Counted from the first letter of the stretch, positions 1 through 9,972 are shown. The stretch is DNA of 64,000 nt from an uncultured Myxococcales bacterium (GCA_903883645.1 CAISBR010000244.1:1-64000), one strand, 5' to 3'. Numbers and translations: made by a program. The notes: generated by a model not told the origin, from the sequence alone.

Positions 1-762
1 GCCCGTCGTGATCAGAAAGTCACTGTCGCGCCAGGCTATTTCGAGCAAGTTGGCCAGCCCTTCCGCCGTATCGGGCGCCGTGGGATAAACCGTAACCTGC
101 GCGCCGTAACGGCAGAGAAGCGCTTGAAGTGCATAGCGATTACTGTCGCGAATTTGCCCTGGCCCCGGTGTCTGGCCAACCGGGACGATCTCGTCGCCCG
201 TGGCCACCAGCCCTACACGCACGGGCCCTCGGGTCAGCACCTGCGCGGCACCAAAACTGGCTGCCACGCCGACGCGCGCGGGCGTCCATGCGTCGCCGAC
301 CGCGATCACCTGAGCACCGGCGCGAACTTCGCTACCCTTGCGAGCAATGTGCTGATCAAGGCGAGGTTCATGGGTAAATTCAATAATCTGCGAGCCCGCG
401 CGCACCTCGACAACCGCGAGTTCGATCGGCACAACGGCGTCTAAACCTGCCGGCACCGCCGCGCCGGTCATGATGCGCACACACGCACCCTGTGGCACAG
501 GCTCAAGCAGCGGCTGACCGGCCAGCACCGTCGCCGCGCACGGCAGCCGCAGACCATGCTCACGCAAGTCTTGAATACGCAGAGCAAAACCATCCATGGC
601 AGAGCGATCAAACGGAGGTTGGTCGATGTCGGCGAGAATGGGCGCAACTGCAAAGGCCGGGCCTACTTGGTCGATGGCGCACCCGTGTGGCGGCAGCGGC
701 ACCACCGCGGCAAGTGCGGTCTGTAGTGCCACATGAGGAGGCAGCAATATCTGGTTATTCAT
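1..762 (-). CDS. moeA: MoeA, molybdopterin molybdenumtransferase (C-terminus off the left edge)
   Basis: Read from the reverse strand there is an open frame of 254 codons from an ATG at 762 to the window edge with no stop, so this is the N-terminal part of the protein. MoeA inserts molybdenum into adenylated molybdopterin in the last step of molybdenum cofactor synthesis. The family signature PPFDRSAMDGFA is present near residue 50, followed by RIMTGAAVP, KGSEV, the MoCF-domain motif ATGDEIV, and GQIRDSN; the visible part ends in ITTG, the start of the ITTGGVS loop. Full-length MoeA is about 400 residues, so roughly 150 are missing. The ribosome site before the ATG is weak. About 120 bp separate it from the downstream end of the asparagine synthase gene on the same strand. 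Confidence 0.93.
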   Translation of the reverse strand, partial: MNNQILLPPHVALQTALAAVVPLPPHGCAIDQVGPAFAVAPILADIDQPPFDRSAMDGFALRIQDLREHGLRLPCAATVLAGQPLLEPVPQGACVRIMTGAAVPAGLDAVVPIELAVVEVRAGSQIIEFTHEPRLDQHIARKGSEVRAGAQVIAVGDAWTPARVGVAASFGAAQVLTRGPVRVGLVATGDEIVPVGQTPGPGQIRDSNRYALQALLCRYGAQVTVYPTAPDTAEGLANLLEIAWRDSDFLITTG

Positions 763-882
763 GTCGATTCACCGCTAGACTGGGTCGCGCGCCACCGCGG
801 CGGGTTGGGCCGGCCGCAGACTGTACAGCAAGCCCACTCGTCCGCACACAGCAAGGGGAAACTAACCAGAAGTTACGTGGAC

Positions 883-2769
883 TTAGTGCGCACGGTCGAT
901 GTGGTGCGCCGCCCATAGCTCGACCATGAAGACACGGCCCAGCCAGGGCGTGAGCCTCTCGCCCGCCCAAAATGCTTGCACCCACGGCATCAGCTTGGGC
1001 ACATCGTATAGGCCGCGGCGCTGCAAGCGTTCTGGGGTGAGCAGTGGCCGGATGCGGTCGGCGAGCGGTCCGCGCCACCAACGCTCCGATGGAATGGGAA
1101 AGCCCATCTTATCTTTGCGGGTGCGCACGACCTCGGGCACTAGGCCACGCAGCGACTCGCGCAGCAGGTATTTGTTGAGACCGTGGCGGCGAAGCAGATT
1201 CGGCGGCGCGGATCGTGCCAGCGCCACCACCGCAGGGTCGAGAAAGGGCAGGCGCGACTCGAGCGAAAACGCTGAAGAATTGGTATCTTCGATGCGCAAG
1301 TACAGGGGCAGAGGGGCTCGCGTTTGCTGGTCGATTAGGTTCGGGCCGAGGAAGCTATGGGCCTCGGGCGTAGCCGCTAAGTCGAAGTGATACGACTTGT
1401 CGAGCAGCGGCACATCTTGCCCGACGGCGCGGCGCTGGTAGATCGACTGCTGCTGGCGCGTCGGCAGCGCGGCCATGAGCAACCCACCACCCACGCGCGC
1501 GGCGGTCTTGACGGTCGCAAACTGGCCGGTCGCCTCACTCTGTGCCGCCTTGAGCGCCGCGACAAGACCCTCTGTAGCCGCCAACGTGCGCAGATAGGGC
1601 TGCGAAGTCGAGGAATACCCAGCCAACAATTCGTCGGCTCCCTGGCCATTGAGCAGAACCTTGACGCCAGTCGACGCCGCAAGTTCCATCACCAAGTAGC
1701 CCGCGAACGCCGACAGCGAGTGCACTGGCTCGCCGCTGGCCGCGATGAAGCCGTCAATGCGGTCCACGATATGGCGGTCGTCACAAACAGTATGAAACCA
1801 CTCCGCTCCCGTCTGGTCGATCACTGCCTTGATGTAGGGGGTTTCGTCGAATTCGGGCAGCAGCGCCGAAAAGGCGTAGCGGCACGGCCGGGTACGCTCG
1901 GCCGACTGCGCGCGGGCCGCGATACAGGCAATGCTTGTCGAATCGAGGCCGCCTGAAAGGCAAGTCCCCACAGGCACGTCGGAGCGCATGCGCCGGGTCA
2001 CCGACTCGACATAGGCAGCCCGGAACGCATCGACGTACTCGCGGTCCGCCATGGCGCTGCCGTCGTGGCGCGGAATCTCGATGTGACGAGTGCCGTCGCC
2101 ATAGGGCCGCGGCGCGCTGGCTCCTTCGGCACGGTAGCTGTAGATGTGGCCCGGCTTTAGGCGCCGCACACCGGTAAACACTGTAGTTTCGCCAATATCA
2201 AGCTCACCGTGGACCAAGAAGTGCGAAATGATGCGACGGTCGAGTTCGCCACGATCGCAGCCCAATGCCGTCAGCGCACCGATCTCGCTCGCGAAGGCCC
2301 AACCGCCACGAAACGGCGACACCAGCAACGGTTTGATACCCCACGGGTCGCGACACGCGTGCAACGTGCGAGTGGGCTGATGCCATGCCAGGACCGCCCA
2401 CATGCCGTTGCAGCGGTCGAAGGCGCTGAGGCCCCAGTGCGCCAAAGCCTCGACCAAGACAGCCGTATCGCTCTCGCCGTGGATCGCGCGGCCCGCCGCC
2501 AACAGCTCGCGGCGCAATTCGATAAAGTTGTAAATCTCACCGTTGAAGACAATCGTCCACGCGCCGTCGGCGGATTGGATTGGCTGATGGCCGGCCGTGG
2601 TCAGGTCAAGGATCGATAACCGACGAAAACCAAGCCCTACGGCATCTTCGAAGAAGGATCCTTGGTCATCGGGCCCACGATGCACAAGCGCATCGCTCGC
2701 GCGCTGAAGATCATCGGAGAATCGGGCGGCATTTCGTTCACGGTCGAAAACGCCCACAAGTCCGCACAT
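883..2769 (-). CDS. asnB: Asparagine synthase (glutamine-hydrolysing)-type amidotransferase
   Basis: 628 residues. The mature N-terminus MCGLVGV places the catalytic Cys at position 2 for the class II glutaminase domain. HRGPDDQG (residues 30-37) and NGEIYNF (76-82) are further glutaminase motifs. The C-terminal ATP-pyrophosphatase domain has the P-loop SGGLDST at 272-278. The known reaction is ATP-dependent amidation of aspartate with ammonia from glutamine. The length (about 630) is that of the AsnB relatives often found in polysaccharide loci, and the divergent neighbour is a glycosyltransferase, so the substrate could instead be a sugar acid or peptide. A GGAACCGA ribosome site precedes the ATG. 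Family assignment is firm; the substrate is inferred. Confidence 0.92.
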   Translation of the reverse strand: MCGLVGVFDRERNAARFSDDLQRASDALVHRGPDDQGSFFEDAVGLGFRRLSILDLTTAGHQPIQSADGAWTIVFNGEIYNFIELRRELLAAGRAIHGESDTAVLVEALAHWGLSAFDRCNGMWAVLAWHQPTRTLHACRDPWGIKPLLVSPFRGGWAFASEIGALTALGCDRGELDRRIISHFLVHGELDIGETTVFTGVRRLKPGHIYSYRAEGASAPRPYGDGTRHIEIPRHDGSAMADREYVDAFRAAYVESVTRRMRSDVPVGTCLSGGLDSTSIACIAARAQSAERTRPCRYAFSALLPEFDETPYIKAVIDQTGAEWFHTVCDDRHIVDRIDGFIAASGEPVHSLSAFAGYLVMELAASTGVKVLLNGQGADELLAGYSSTSQPYLRTLAATEGLVAALKAAQSEATGQFATVKTAARVGGGLLMAALPTRQQQSIYQRRAVGQDVPLLDKSYHFDLAATPEAHSFLGPNLIDQQTRAPLPLYLRIEDTNSSAFSLESRLPFLDPAVVALARSAPPNLLRRHGLNKYLLRESLRGLVPEVVRTRKDKMGFPIPSERWWRGPLADRIRPLLTPERLQRRGLYDVPKLMPWVQAFWAGERLTPWLGRVFMVELWAAHHIDRAH

Positions 2770-3092
2770 TCGGTTCCACGACCCGACGCAATAGGGCCGG
2801 AGAAATGTAAGGTTACTTTACATGTGTTCGTTGTCAAGCAAGCGCGGCCTGGCCGGTCCGGCGACACTGGTTGCGATTGTTTCGTATTTTCAGTTCACTA
2901 CAGACATCTTGGTCCGTGCGGCGGATGACCAAACGCCGCAGGTCGAGTTACCGCAAGCTGACAAATTTGAAAGTGAACTTCGAAATGCACCGCCCTGCGT
3001 GGCATCTGCGGCCCAAAGTCGCCAACACGCGAAGATGCCTCGATTTGACCGGCCCGGTCCGCTACCCGTATGCTCGGCGCGGGCCGCCGGCC
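2770..3092. promoter_or_regulatory. Divergent intergenic region between asnB and the glycosyltransferase
   Basis: A 323-bp stretch between two divergent starts, more AT-rich than the flanks, so it probably carries both promoters. It contains an inverted repeat, ATGTAA (2805-2810) and TTACAT (2818-2823), 36 bp upstream of the asnB start codon, with a nested GTAA/TTAC pair inside it. The glycosyltransferase frame stays open back to 2871, but the extra 74 residues (Arg-rich, no domain) look untranslated. No RNA gene was seen. Confidence 0.4.
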
Positions 3093-4154
3093 ATGACGCG
3101 AGGACAACCGAATTTGACCCGTTTGTTGCTGTTAGGCGAGTCGACCGCCGGTTCATCCCCCTTGCTGACCATCACGGAGATCGGTCGCGCGGCGGGTTTT
3201 CACGTGCAGTTCCAGGCCGGCTCGCGTCGTCCCGAAATGTGGCTGCGGCAAGTACAGCAGTCTGAAGCAGTGATCTTTGTCGGCTATGAGAGTGGTCCGG
3301 ATGCCGCCTGGCGCCTGCAAATTGCAGAGGCTCTCGATGTCCCGGTAGTCCGCTGGTGGGTGGGCAGCGATGTGCTGGCGTGCCTGCACGATCCAGAAGA
3401 AGCCTCTGCTGCACGCGAACTTAGCCGCCACATCACCATCAATCTGACGGTGGCGCCGCACTTGCGCCAAGAGCTGGAGGAGATCGGCATTCGCGCCTCG
3501 GTGCTGGCGATTCCGACGCACCGCCCGGCGGCAATGGCGATGCCGTGGAGCCACGACGTCGCGCGGACGACCCTCGCCTATCTGCCTACCGACGGCGCGG
3601 ATTTCTATGGGGCGCAGGCCGTGCGGCAGCTGGCGCTGGCGTGCCCGCACCTGCGCTTCATTGTGGTGGCCGACACCAACGGCGACCTAGCTGACCTGCC
3701 CAATGTGGTCAGCTTGCCGTTCGTCAAAGACATGGAGCCCATCTACCGGCAGGCGGGCTCCCTGCTGCGGTTGACCCGGCACGACGGTCTGCCGCGCATG
3801 GTGCTTGAAGCCCTTGGCCGGGGGCGATATGTCATCTACTCGCGCAGTTACCCCCACTGCATCTATGCCGACTCGGCCGAGCAGGCGCGCGAGGCGCTGG
3901 CGTGGGTATCACAGCAAACGGTTGGCAATCTAGACGGATTTGCCGAAGTTTCGAAGTACGACGTCGCCCGCGACTTTTTGGAGCCGCTGCTCGGAATCCT
4001 GGAACTGTGCCGCGGGCTACCGGTGCGCACCCGGATGGCGGCGCTGACTTCGTTGCCCAAGACCGCGGCCAAGGCCATGTTGGCGTCGGTGCTGGGCCGG
4101 CGCAAGCAGTCGCGTCCGCTGCGGACCAGCGGCGCGCCAAGCCAATCGGCCTAA
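3093..4154 (+). CDS. GT-B fold glycosyltransferase (group 1-like)
   Basis: 353 residues from the ATG at 3093, chosen because the Rossmann-like strand LTRLLLLGES begins shortly after it; the frame is open upstream to 2871 but that part has no domain character. The C-terminal half has the group 1 glycosyltransferase arrangement: LAYLPTDG, a second Rossmann segment (FIVVADTNG), then FVKDMEPIYRQAGSLLRLT and DGLPRMVLEALGRGRYVI, which corresponds to the donor-binding E-x7-E region in loose form. It probably transfers a sugar from an NDP-sugar in surface polysaccharide synthesis, consistent with the nearby UDP-sugar decarboxylase and hexapeptide acyltransferase. The acceptor and donor cannot be read from the sequence. 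No signal peptide is seen. Confidence 0.75.
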   Translation: MTRGQPNLTRLLLLGESTAGSSPLLTITEIGRAAGFHVQFQAGSRRPEMWLRQVQQSEAVIFVGYESGPDAAWRLQIAEALDVPVVRWWVGSDVLACLHDPEEASAARELSRHITINLTVAPHLRQELEEIGIRASVLAIPTHRPAAMAMPWSHDVARTTLAYLPTDGADFYGAQAVRQLALACPHLRFIVVADTNGDLADLPNVVSLPFVKDMEPIYRQAGSLLRLTRHDGLPRMVLEALGRGRYVIYSRSYPHCIYADSAEQAREALAWVSQQTVGNLDGFAEVSKYDVARDFLEPLLGILELCRGLPVRTRMAALTSLPKTAAKAMLASVLGRRKQSRPLRTSGAPSQSA

Positions 4155-4186
4155 ACGGCCTAAAGCAGACGATCCGGACACTTGAG

Positions 4187-4819
4187 CTACAGGTCGTGGC
4201 TACCCGGCGCACGCAATTCGCCGAGATGACTGGTATCATTGAGTTGCAGCAGGCGAAAGCCACCGCGGTCGATCTGCACAGTAGTCAGCGAGGCCGGATC
4301 GACCGCAAAGGTGCGAAACTGCCCAGGCTTTAGCTTGAACACCCGAGTCAGCGCGGCACTGATGGCAAACATGTGCGCCACGACCAGCACATGACCATGC
4401 GGGTGGACGTCGTACAAGTCTTCGAGCACGGTCCAAGTGCGCGCGACCACCTCGGCAATCGTCTCGCCGCCGGGGAAGCGCGTTGTACCCGGCCGCTTCT
4501 GCCAGCGGTCGCGAAAAGTGCCAGGCCCCTTGGGCAGTTCGGCGAAGGATAGGCCCTCAAGTTGGCCAATATCGAGCTCCATCAGGCGGTCGTCGAGCAC
4601 CGGCATGAGGCCGAGACGGGCACCGATCCCGGTCGCGGTGGCCTGGCAACGCTGCAGTGGACTCGACCATAGGGCCGAAAACGCCCGAGACTGCAAGCGC
4701 TCTGCCACGAGCGGCACTTGCTCGCGACCCAGATCCGAAAGGCCGATATCCGTGCGACCGAGCAGGCGCGAGGTGCCTGCCCACTCGCTGGCAGCGTGGC
4801 GAACGAATGTGACTTTCAA
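4187..4819 (-). CDS. Histidine phosphatase superfamily protein (phosphoglycerate mutase-like)
   Basis: 210 residues with the branch 1 histidine phosphatase layout. The N-terminal catalytic His lies in VRHAASEW (R7-H8; the usual RHG is RHA here), a second Arg in SSPLQR, a PGGE motif at 117-120, and the second catalytic His in VVAH (H149). Members include phosphoglycerate mutases, CobC-type alpha-ribazole phosphatase and broad sugar phosphatases. The motif LDIGQLEG with PGGET is common in the CobC/GpmB group, but no cobalamin genes are nearby, so the substrate is undecided. It is cytoplasmic with no signal sequence. It converges on the glycosyltransferase (32 bp apart) and diverges from the hexapeptide acyltransferase. 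Confidence 0.85.
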   Translation of the reverse strand: MKVTFVRHAASEWAGTSRLLGRTDIGLSDLGREQVPLVAERLQSRAFSALWSSPLQRCQATATGIGARLGLMPVLDDRLMELDIGQLEGLSFAELPKGPGTFRDRWQKRPGTTRFPGGETIAEVVARTWTVLEDLYDVHPHGHVLVVAHMFAISAALTRVFKLKPGQFRTFAVDPASLTTVQIDRGGFRLLQLNDTSHLGELRAPGSHDL

Positions 4820-4946
4820 AGGGAGATCCGGCCCGCAGACGTGCAGTTGCGAGGCACGCTACCACGGCTGGCCGATGCGTCGAATAATCAAAAGTCGCCT
4901 AACCTCGCCCTTGCCCTCCGGCGGCGAGCTTGGCAAGGTGTGCGGC

Positions 4947-5423
4947 ATGAGCAATGCACCACCCGAGCGACCGGCCGACGCCACTCTGCCCCCCGGCTAT
5001 CCACCACGTTGGCCGCTGCCGCCAAACCCTTATAATCCAATGTGTTGGCTGATTGGCGAGCCGTCTATCGGCCCAGGATGCTGGATCGGCGCCTTTACCC
5101 TCATCGATGGCTCGGGCGGCTTAACCATCGGAAAAGGCTGTGATATTAGCTCCGGCGCGCAGATCTTGACGCACAGTTCGATGCGCCGCACGGTGACCGA
5201 ACGCAGGCATCCGCATGTGGACCGCGCGCCAACGGTGATCGGCGACCACGTTTTTGTGGGCACCAACGCGGTTATCCTGATGGGCGCAAAGGTCGGTCAC
5301 CACAGCGTAGTTGCTGCGGGGGCAGTGATCAAAGAATTCGAGGAGTTCCCCCCCTACAGTCTGATTGCCGGCGTGCCTGCTGTGCGCAAAGGCGATGTGG
5401 ACCCGGCCGCGCTAATGGGCTGA
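4947..5423 (+). CDS. Hexapeptide-repeat (left-handed beta-helix) acyltransferase
   Basis: 158 residues from the ATG at 4947, which follows an AAGGTG ribosome site. The body is a left-handed beta-helix with hexapeptide turns such as IGEPSIGPG, LTIGKGCDISSG and VIGDHVFVGTNAVILMG, ending in the family tail YSLIAGVPAVRKG. The active-site His of this family probably lies in ILTHSSMRRTVTERRH. WbbJ/Maa-type enzymes of this size O- or N-acetylate sugars, including polysaccharide residues. The gene overlaps the convergent NTF2-like gene by 12 bp. The first 35 residues are Pro-rich and lack helix repeats. The acceptor is unknown. Confidence 0.85.
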   Translation: MSNAPPERPADATLPPGYPPRWPLPPNPYNPMCWLIGEPSIGPGCWIGAFTLIDGSGGLTIGKGCDISSGAQILTHSSMRRTVTERRHPHVDRAPTVIGDHVFVGTNAVILMGAKVGHHSVVAAGAVIKEFEEFPPYSLIAGVPAVRKGDVDPAALMG

Positions 5424-5843
5424 GTGGTCGTGATCGCGGCCCTGGCCGGGCGCGGGCCCCCAGTGCTCAAGCGCCAAATCATCTGGAGTATGCCGAAGAT
5501 ACGTGATCAATCCAGCGGTATCGCACTGCAACTGCCACAGGCCGCCACCCACAAAGTCGTCAGGGGCGGTCACCACGTAGCGCACTTGCCAAGCGCCCTG
5601 CCCGTTCAACTGGAATGTACGGATATCTATAGCAAACTGTACCACAGGCGCCGTCCGAGCTAGCCACTGCTGCACCTGGGGCAGGCCTGTAAGCACTTCG
5701 ACCACGCAGTCGCGCTCGTGGTGGAAGCCCATGCGGTCGACATGGATCTGCGACGCACAGGCCTGCGCCAACTCGGCGGCATCTCCGGCAGAATTCAGCG
5801 CAACAACAAGGTGTTGCAGGGCATCAAGGGGAGCAGTCGCCAT
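5412..5843 (-). CDS. NTF2/SnoaL-like small protein
   Basis: 143 residues. Its ATG follows directly on the TAG stop of the Lon-like protease gene, so the two are probably co-transcribed and translationally coupled. The pattern of a long N-terminal helix followed by strands (VVEVLTGLPQVQQWL, FQLNGQGAWQVRYVV, LWQLQCDTAGLITYL) resembles the SnoaL/NTF2 cone fold, in which the last strands read as xxWxxxxDxxGxIxxxxxxxD. No catalytic residues can be assigned. It could be a ligand-binding or polyketide-cyclase-like protein. The C-terminus is His/Asp-rich (GRDHDHSAH). Fold assignment is moderate; function is unknown. Confidence 0.65.
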   Translation of the reverse strand: MATAPLDALQHLVVALNSAGDAAELAQACASQIHVDRMGFHHERDCVVEVLTGLPQVQQWLARTAPVVQFAIDIRTFQLNGQGAWQVRYVVTAPDDFVGGGLWQLQCDTAGLITYLRHTPDDLALEHWGPAPGQGRDHDHSAH

Positions 5844-8468
5844 CTACTCGTCGCTCCACGGCAGGGTGCCCCGCAGCTCGTCATCGCCGCCCAGCTCGTC
5901 GCTCGCCGCTTCGTCGTCGAACTCGTCGTCGTGACGGCGCCGCGCCCGCACACCCGTGCCACTCACTAGGCCGCGCTTGCCCGGGGCGGACTTGCCCACC
6001 ACAGCGTGTCGGCGCAATTCATCAAGGCGATCAGCGACTTTTCGCATCAGCGTGCCGGGCGGATAGGTGCCATCGGCGCCCAGTTGGCCGGCCTCGACGC
6101 GGGTAATGACCTCGATGCCCTCGTCGACCGTGCGCACGGGCCACACGTGAAACAGGCCTTTGGCAATGGCTTCGCGCACTTCTTTGTCGAGGACCAAGTG
6201 CTGCACGTTCTGCCAAGGGATCATCACCCCCTGCTCGCCGGTAAGGCCTTTGGCCTTGCAAAAACGATAGAATCCTTCGATTTTTTCGTTTACGCCGCCG
6301 ATCGGCTGGATCTGGCCGAGCTGATTGACCGAACCCGTCACGCCGACGCCCTGGTCGATCGGCACGCCCGAGATCGCCGACAAGATCACATAAAGCCAAG
6401 TGCTCGAAGCGGAATCGCCATCGACCTCGCCGTAGCTCTGCTCAAAGGTGACCGTAGCGGTCAAGTAGAGCGGATGCTTTTGGGCAAAGCGATTCCCCAA
6501 GAATCCCGACAGGATCTGCACGCCCTTATCGTGAATCTCGCCCGACATCGCCACTTCGCGCTCGATATTGACGATGCCCGCAGTGCCGGCAAAGCACCGC
6601 GCGGTAATGCGAAACGGACGGCCAAACTCGTGCTCGCCCACGCTCAGCACCGCTAGACCATTAATTACGCCAACTTCCTTGCCATCAGCCTCCATCAGCC
6701 ACTGGTCGTCGAGCAGGTCTTCGTGCATCTTGTCGGCGATAAGCGCCGAGCTCTGGCTGCGCTGGGCGATGGCCTTTTCGACATGTTTGCGCGTGATGTG
6801 CTTGCTGCGTGCCTTCGCCGCGAACCAATCCGCCTCGATCAGAAGCATAGATATCCGATTGAAACGCAGAGTTAATTTACGCTGCGAATCGACTAGACGC
6901 GCGCCGTGCTCGAGGATCGCCGCCACACCTTCGCGGTCAACCGGCCGGCAGTTGTTGTTCTTGGCGGCGGTCGCGATAAAACTCACATATTTCTGAATCG
7001 AATCAGGCGACTGGCGGATCTCGTGATCAAAGTCGGCCTTGACGCGGAAGATCTTGCGGAAGTCGTCGTCGCCGCGGTACAGCGCGTGGTACAGCGAATT
7101 CGAGCCGATCAGCACAATCTTGACCTGCAGCGGAATCGGCTCGGGCTTGAGGCCTGAAGTAGGCAGAAGTCCAGCAGTTTCGCCCAGATCCTCGATCGAT
7201 AACTCACCGTTGCGCAGCGTGACCTTCAGGTTCTCCCACACCCCCACGCCCTGCACCAAGTCGGCGGCGTGGCACACCAAGAAACCGCCGTTGGCCTGGG
7301 CCAGCGAGCCGGCGCGAATCATGGTGTGGTCGGTAAAGTAAATACCTTGCTCGACGCGGCGTTCGATACGACCGAACAAGCGGTAGTAGGTCGGGTGAGT
7401 TTCGAACACCACCGGTGCGCCCTTGGGGGTTACAACCTTGGAACTACTCGTTTTTTCTGGTCCATGGTCCACGACCAAATTGGCATGGAAGCCCACGAAC
7501 GGGTCGCTGTCGTCGCCGCGGCTGGCAGACTTCTCTTCGTCGGCATCGTGCTCGGGCAAGAATCGCGTCAAGTTGGCGTGCACATCATCGCGCAAGGCGT
7601 CGAAAAAACCACCTAACTTACGCCCACCCGACTTAAAACGGTCGCGCAAGTCCGTGAATAGGTTGGCGGTGACGCGCTCGGCCATCTCGCGCTGCACCTT
7701 CTCGATGCGGTCTTGGGTGAGCTGCTCGATCTTGCGGTTGGCCTGCACAAAGGTGGTAAAAAGCGGCTCCAAATCTTCGCGGCGCTTGTCGATGGCCTTG
7801 CGGTCATCTTCGGGCAAAGCCATAATATCTTTGTCTTTGAGAGTCTTGCCGCCCACTACCGGCAGCGTCTCCAGTTCGCCGTCTTTGGTCGCACGCACCA
7901 CAAACCCGAGCGCCTCGGCGTGCCGCGACAGCGCGACAAACGCATCGGTCGAGGCCATTTGCGAACGCGAAACCGCATGTTGCAGCTTTAGCTGGTGCTC
8001 AGGCGAATGAAACGACGCGGGAATTTCTTTTTGCAGCCGCCCGAGCAGCTTGTCCATCGCCTTCTTGAGCTCGCGGCCTTCGCCCGCCTTGAGGCCGACG
8101 GCGATCGGCGCATCTTTGTCGCTAAAGTTGTGCAAATACAGCCAGTCTTGGGGCGTCTTGCGCGTTGGCGCCAGCTTGTCGAGCATCGCCCGCAGCAGGC
8201 TGCGCTTGCCCGTACCCGAGGGACCTGCGACATACACATGGTAATTCGGGCGGTTGACTGACAGACCAAGCTCAAGGCTCGCCATCGCGCGCTCTTGCTC
8301 GATCACCGAGGGCATGCGCTCGACATCGTCGGTCGTGTCGAACTTCAGCTTATCTAAGGCGATTTGCGTCGTGCACTGCGCCGCCTCAAGACCATTGGGC
8401 CTGGGTACGCTGCGCATCTCTACCGGCGCTTGCGCTGTTTTCTTTTCGTTTTTTGCTGCTCGCGGCAT
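5844..8468 (-). CDS. Lon-family ATP-dependent protease (LonB-like, AAA_32 type)
   Basis: 874 residues from the ATG at 8468, preceded by CAGGAGTGGCCG; the upstream open frame is rejected. Walker A is GPSGTGKR at 82-89. A long coiled insertion (about 180-330) sits inside the ATPase region, as in LonB/YcbZ-type proteins. The C-terminal protease domain has a Ser-Lys dyad: Ser686 in DGDSASST and Lys729 in GGVNEKIEG. The 43-residue spacing matches the S679/K722 pair of E. coli Lon. The acidic tail ([18 protein letters not shown]) is extra. This family degrades damaged or regulatory proteins in the cytoplasm. Myxobacteria are known to carry several Lon paralogues with developmental roles, but a specific role here is inference. 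Confidence 0.92.
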   Translation of the reverse strand: MPRAAKNEKKTAQAPVEMRSVPRPNGLEAAQCTTQIALDKLKFDTTDDVERMPSVIEQERAMASLELGLSVNRPNYHVYVAGPSGTGKRSLLRAMLDKLAPTRKTPQDWLYLHNFSDKDAPIAVGLKAGEGRELKKAMDKLLGRLQKEIPASFHSPEHQLKLQHAVSRSQMASTDAFVALSRHAEALGFVVRATKDGELETLPVVGGKTLKDKDIMALPEDDRKAIDKRREDLEPLFTTFVQANRKIEQLTQDRIEKVQREMAERVTANLFTDLRDRFKSGGRKLGGFFDALRDDVHANLTRFLPEHDADEEKSASRGDDSDPFVGFHANLVVDHGPEKTSSSKVVTPKGAPVVFETHPTYYRLFGRIERRVEQGIYFTDHTMIRAGSLAQANGGFLVCHAADLVQGVGVWENLKVTLRNGELSIEDLGETAGLLPTSGLKPEPIPLQVKIVLIGSNSLYHALYRGDDDFRKIFRVKADFDHEIRQSPDSIQKYVSFIATAAKNNNCRPVDREGVAAILEHGARLVDSQRKLTLRFNRISMLLIEADWFAAKARSKHITRKHVEKAIAQRSQSSALIADKMHEDLLDDQWLMEADGKEVGVINGLAVLSVGEHEFGRPFRITARCFAGTAGIVNIEREVAMSGEIHDKGVQILSGFLGNRFAQKHPLYLTATVTFEQSYGEVDGDSASSTWLYVILSAISGVPIDQGVGVTGSVNQLGQIQPIGGVNEKIEGFYRFCKAKGLTGEQGVMIPWQNVQHLVLDKEVREAIAKGLFHVWPVRTVDEGIEVITRVEAGQLGADGTYPPGTLMRKVADRLDELRRHAVVGKSAPGKRGLVSGTGVRARRRHDDEFDDEAASDELGGDDELRGTLPWSDE

Positions 8469-8595
8469 CGGCCACTCCTGCCAGCTGCGACACTGGCACA
8501 ATCGGCATAGCACACGCCGCAGCGCAATGCCAACGATGGACAAGTGCGGGCGACTCGCTATGCTTTCGCGGCCCGACGTGGGCAAGGGGCGAACA

Positions 8596-9543
8596 ATGGT
8601 CAAGGATCGCGTAGTCATCACCGGCGGTGCGGGCTTTGTCGGCTCGTCGCTCTGTGAGCGATTCCTGGCCGATGGCCACGCCGTCTTGGCGGTCGACAAC
8701 CTCTGCACCGGTCGCACCAGCAACGTTGAACATCTGCTGCAGAATCCTAATTTTACGCTGCAGATTCGCGATGTAAGCGAGGGTCTCGACGTAGACGGCC
8801 CAGTGGGCACGGTGCTGCACTTCGCCTCGCCGGCCTCGCCGTTCGATTACCTGGCGCTGCCGCTCGAGACGCTGAAAGTCGGTTCGGTCGGCACGCTTAA
8901 CGCCCTTGAACTGGCCAAAATGAAAGGGGCTCGCTTCTTGCTGGCCTCGACGTCGGAGATCTACGGCGACCCGCTCGAGCACCCGCAGCGCGAGTCGTAC
9001 CTGGGCAATGTCAGCTCGATTGGGCCGCGATCGGTGTACGACGAGGCCAAGCGCTTTGCCGAGGCCGCCACCATGGCCTACCGCCGCAGTTTTGGCACCA
9101 ACACGCGCATCATCCGTATTTTCAACACGTACGGACCCCGGTTGAAGCCAGACGATGGCCGCGTGGTCACTGCGTTCTTGGCCCAGGCCCTGCGCGGCCA
9201 ACCCTTTAGTATCTTTGGCGATGGCCAACAGACGCGGTCGTTTTGCTACGTCGACGACTTGGTCGAGGGCATTGTGCGGGTGCTCGATCGCGGCGACGGC
9301 ATGCCTTATAACCTTGGGAATCCCCACGAGTTTACCATCATGGAGCTCGCCGAACGCGTACAGGAGCTGCTGGGTCCGCAGCGCATTGTCTATCACCCGC
9401 TGCCGGCCGACGACCCCAAGCAGCGCCAGCCCGATATCAGCCGGGCCAAGCGCGATCTAGACTGGGAGCCCAAGGTGCAACTGCGCGAAGGTCTAGAGAA
9501 AACCTTGGTTGGCATCCGGCATAGCTTGGGGTTGGTGCCTTGA
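8596..9543 (+). CDS. NAD-dependent epimerase/decarboxylase, UDP-glucuronate decarboxylase (UXS)-like
   Basis: 315 residues; the start at 8596 follows GGCAAGGGGCGAACA. It is an extended short-chain dehydrogenase with the NAD-binding motif TGGAGFVG at 9-16, catalytic Thr119-Ser120-Glu121 (STSEIYGDP) and Tyr148-x3-Lys152 (YDEAK). [27 protein letters not shown] and IFNTYGPR are characteristic of UDP-xylose synthase, which converts UDP-glucuronate to UDP-xylose. A dTDP-glucose 4,6-dehydratase is less likely because of the TSE and IGPRS context. It probably supplies a pentose for surface polysaccharide. It diverges from the Lon gene and overlaps the Fur-family gene by 4 bp. Confidence 0.85.
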   Translation: MVKDRVVITGGAGFVGSSLCERFLADGHAVLAVDNLCTGRTSNVEHLLQNPNFTLQIRDVSEGLDVDGPVGTVLHFASPASPFDYLALPLETLKVGSVGTLNALELAKMKGARFLLASTSEIYGDPLEHPQRESYLGNVSSIGPRSVYDEAKRFAEAATMAYRRSFGTNTRIIRIFNTYGPRLKPDDGRVVTAFLAQALRGQPFSIFGDGQQTRSFCYVDDLVEGIVRVLDRGDGMPYNLGNPHEFTIMELAERVQELLGPQRIVYHPLPADDPKQRQPDISRAKRDLDWEPKVQLREGLEKTLVGIRHSLGLVP

Positions 9544-9956
9544 CGGCTGTCGAGGCCGCCACTGGGCGCGATCGCCTGCGTGCCGCCGGTCTGCGGGCGA
9601 CGCCAGCACGGCTCGCTGTACTGCAAGTACTTGAGCTTTCGCAACATGGTGTCAGTCACGCTGAGCTTGTCGAGCAACTGAGCGACTGGGATGCCACGAC
9701 GCTGTATCGCAACCTGACTGACATCGTGCGTGTGGGGCTGGCGCGACGAGTGGACCTGGGCGACCACGTGTGGCGCTATCACCGCATGGGCGCAGAGCAT
9801 CAGGGCGAGCATCCGCATTTTACCTGCGTGGAATGCGGCGAGACACAGTGCCTGCCAGCGCTGCAGTGGACGGCCGGGGGCAATGCGCCGCGGGCTGTGG
9901 CAGCGATGGATGTTGACGTGCAATTACGTGGAGTTTGCGACCACTGCCACCGCTAG
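9540..9956 (+). CDS. zur: Fur-family metalloregulator, probable zinc uptake regulator Zur
   Basis: 138 residues from a TTG at 9540 that overlaps the preceding TGA; no ATG lies early enough in this frame. The winged helix is [21 protein letters not shown] through [16 protein letters not shown], where the recognition helix carries TLYRNL. The metal regions are [14 protein letters not shown] (His91, His93, Cys96, Cys99) and CDHC (Cys133, Cys136), the four-Cys structural zinc site of Fur proteins. Zur rather than Fur is inferred from the two following genes, a porin-like protein and a ZnuA-like zinc-binding protein, with a perfect palindrome between. As a Zur it would repress zinc uptake genes when zinc is plentiful. 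Confidence 0.82.
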   Translation: MTAVEAATGRDRLRAAGLRATPARLAVLQVLELSQHGVSHAELVEQLSDWDATTLYRNLTDIVRVGLARRVDLGDHVWRYHRMGAEHQGEHPHFTCVECGETQCLPALQWTAGGNAPRAVAAMDVDVQLRGVCDHCHR

Positions 9957-9957
9957 T

Positions 9958-9972
9958 TGCAAACGATTTGCA
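9958..9972. promoter_or_regulatory. Perfect 15-bp palindrome, candidate Zur operator
   Basis: TGCAAACGATTTGCA is a perfect inverted repeat (6-bp arms around CGA). It begins 1 bp after the zur stop codon and lies 48 bp before the start of the zinc-cassette outer-membrane gene. Its size and its place upstream of a porin-znuA pair fit a Fur-superfamily binding site. Zur regulation is inferred; the palindrome itself is read directly. Confidence 0.6.

Noticed and set aside
2871-3092. Upstream extension of the glycosyltransferase (74 residues)
   Set aside because: Arg-rich, with no domain or ribosome site. The domain begins after the ATG at 3093.
8469-8810. 114-residue N-terminal extension of the Lon-like protease
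   Set aside because: It is antisense to the start of the UXS-like gene, and a strong ribosome site lies before the ATG at 8468.
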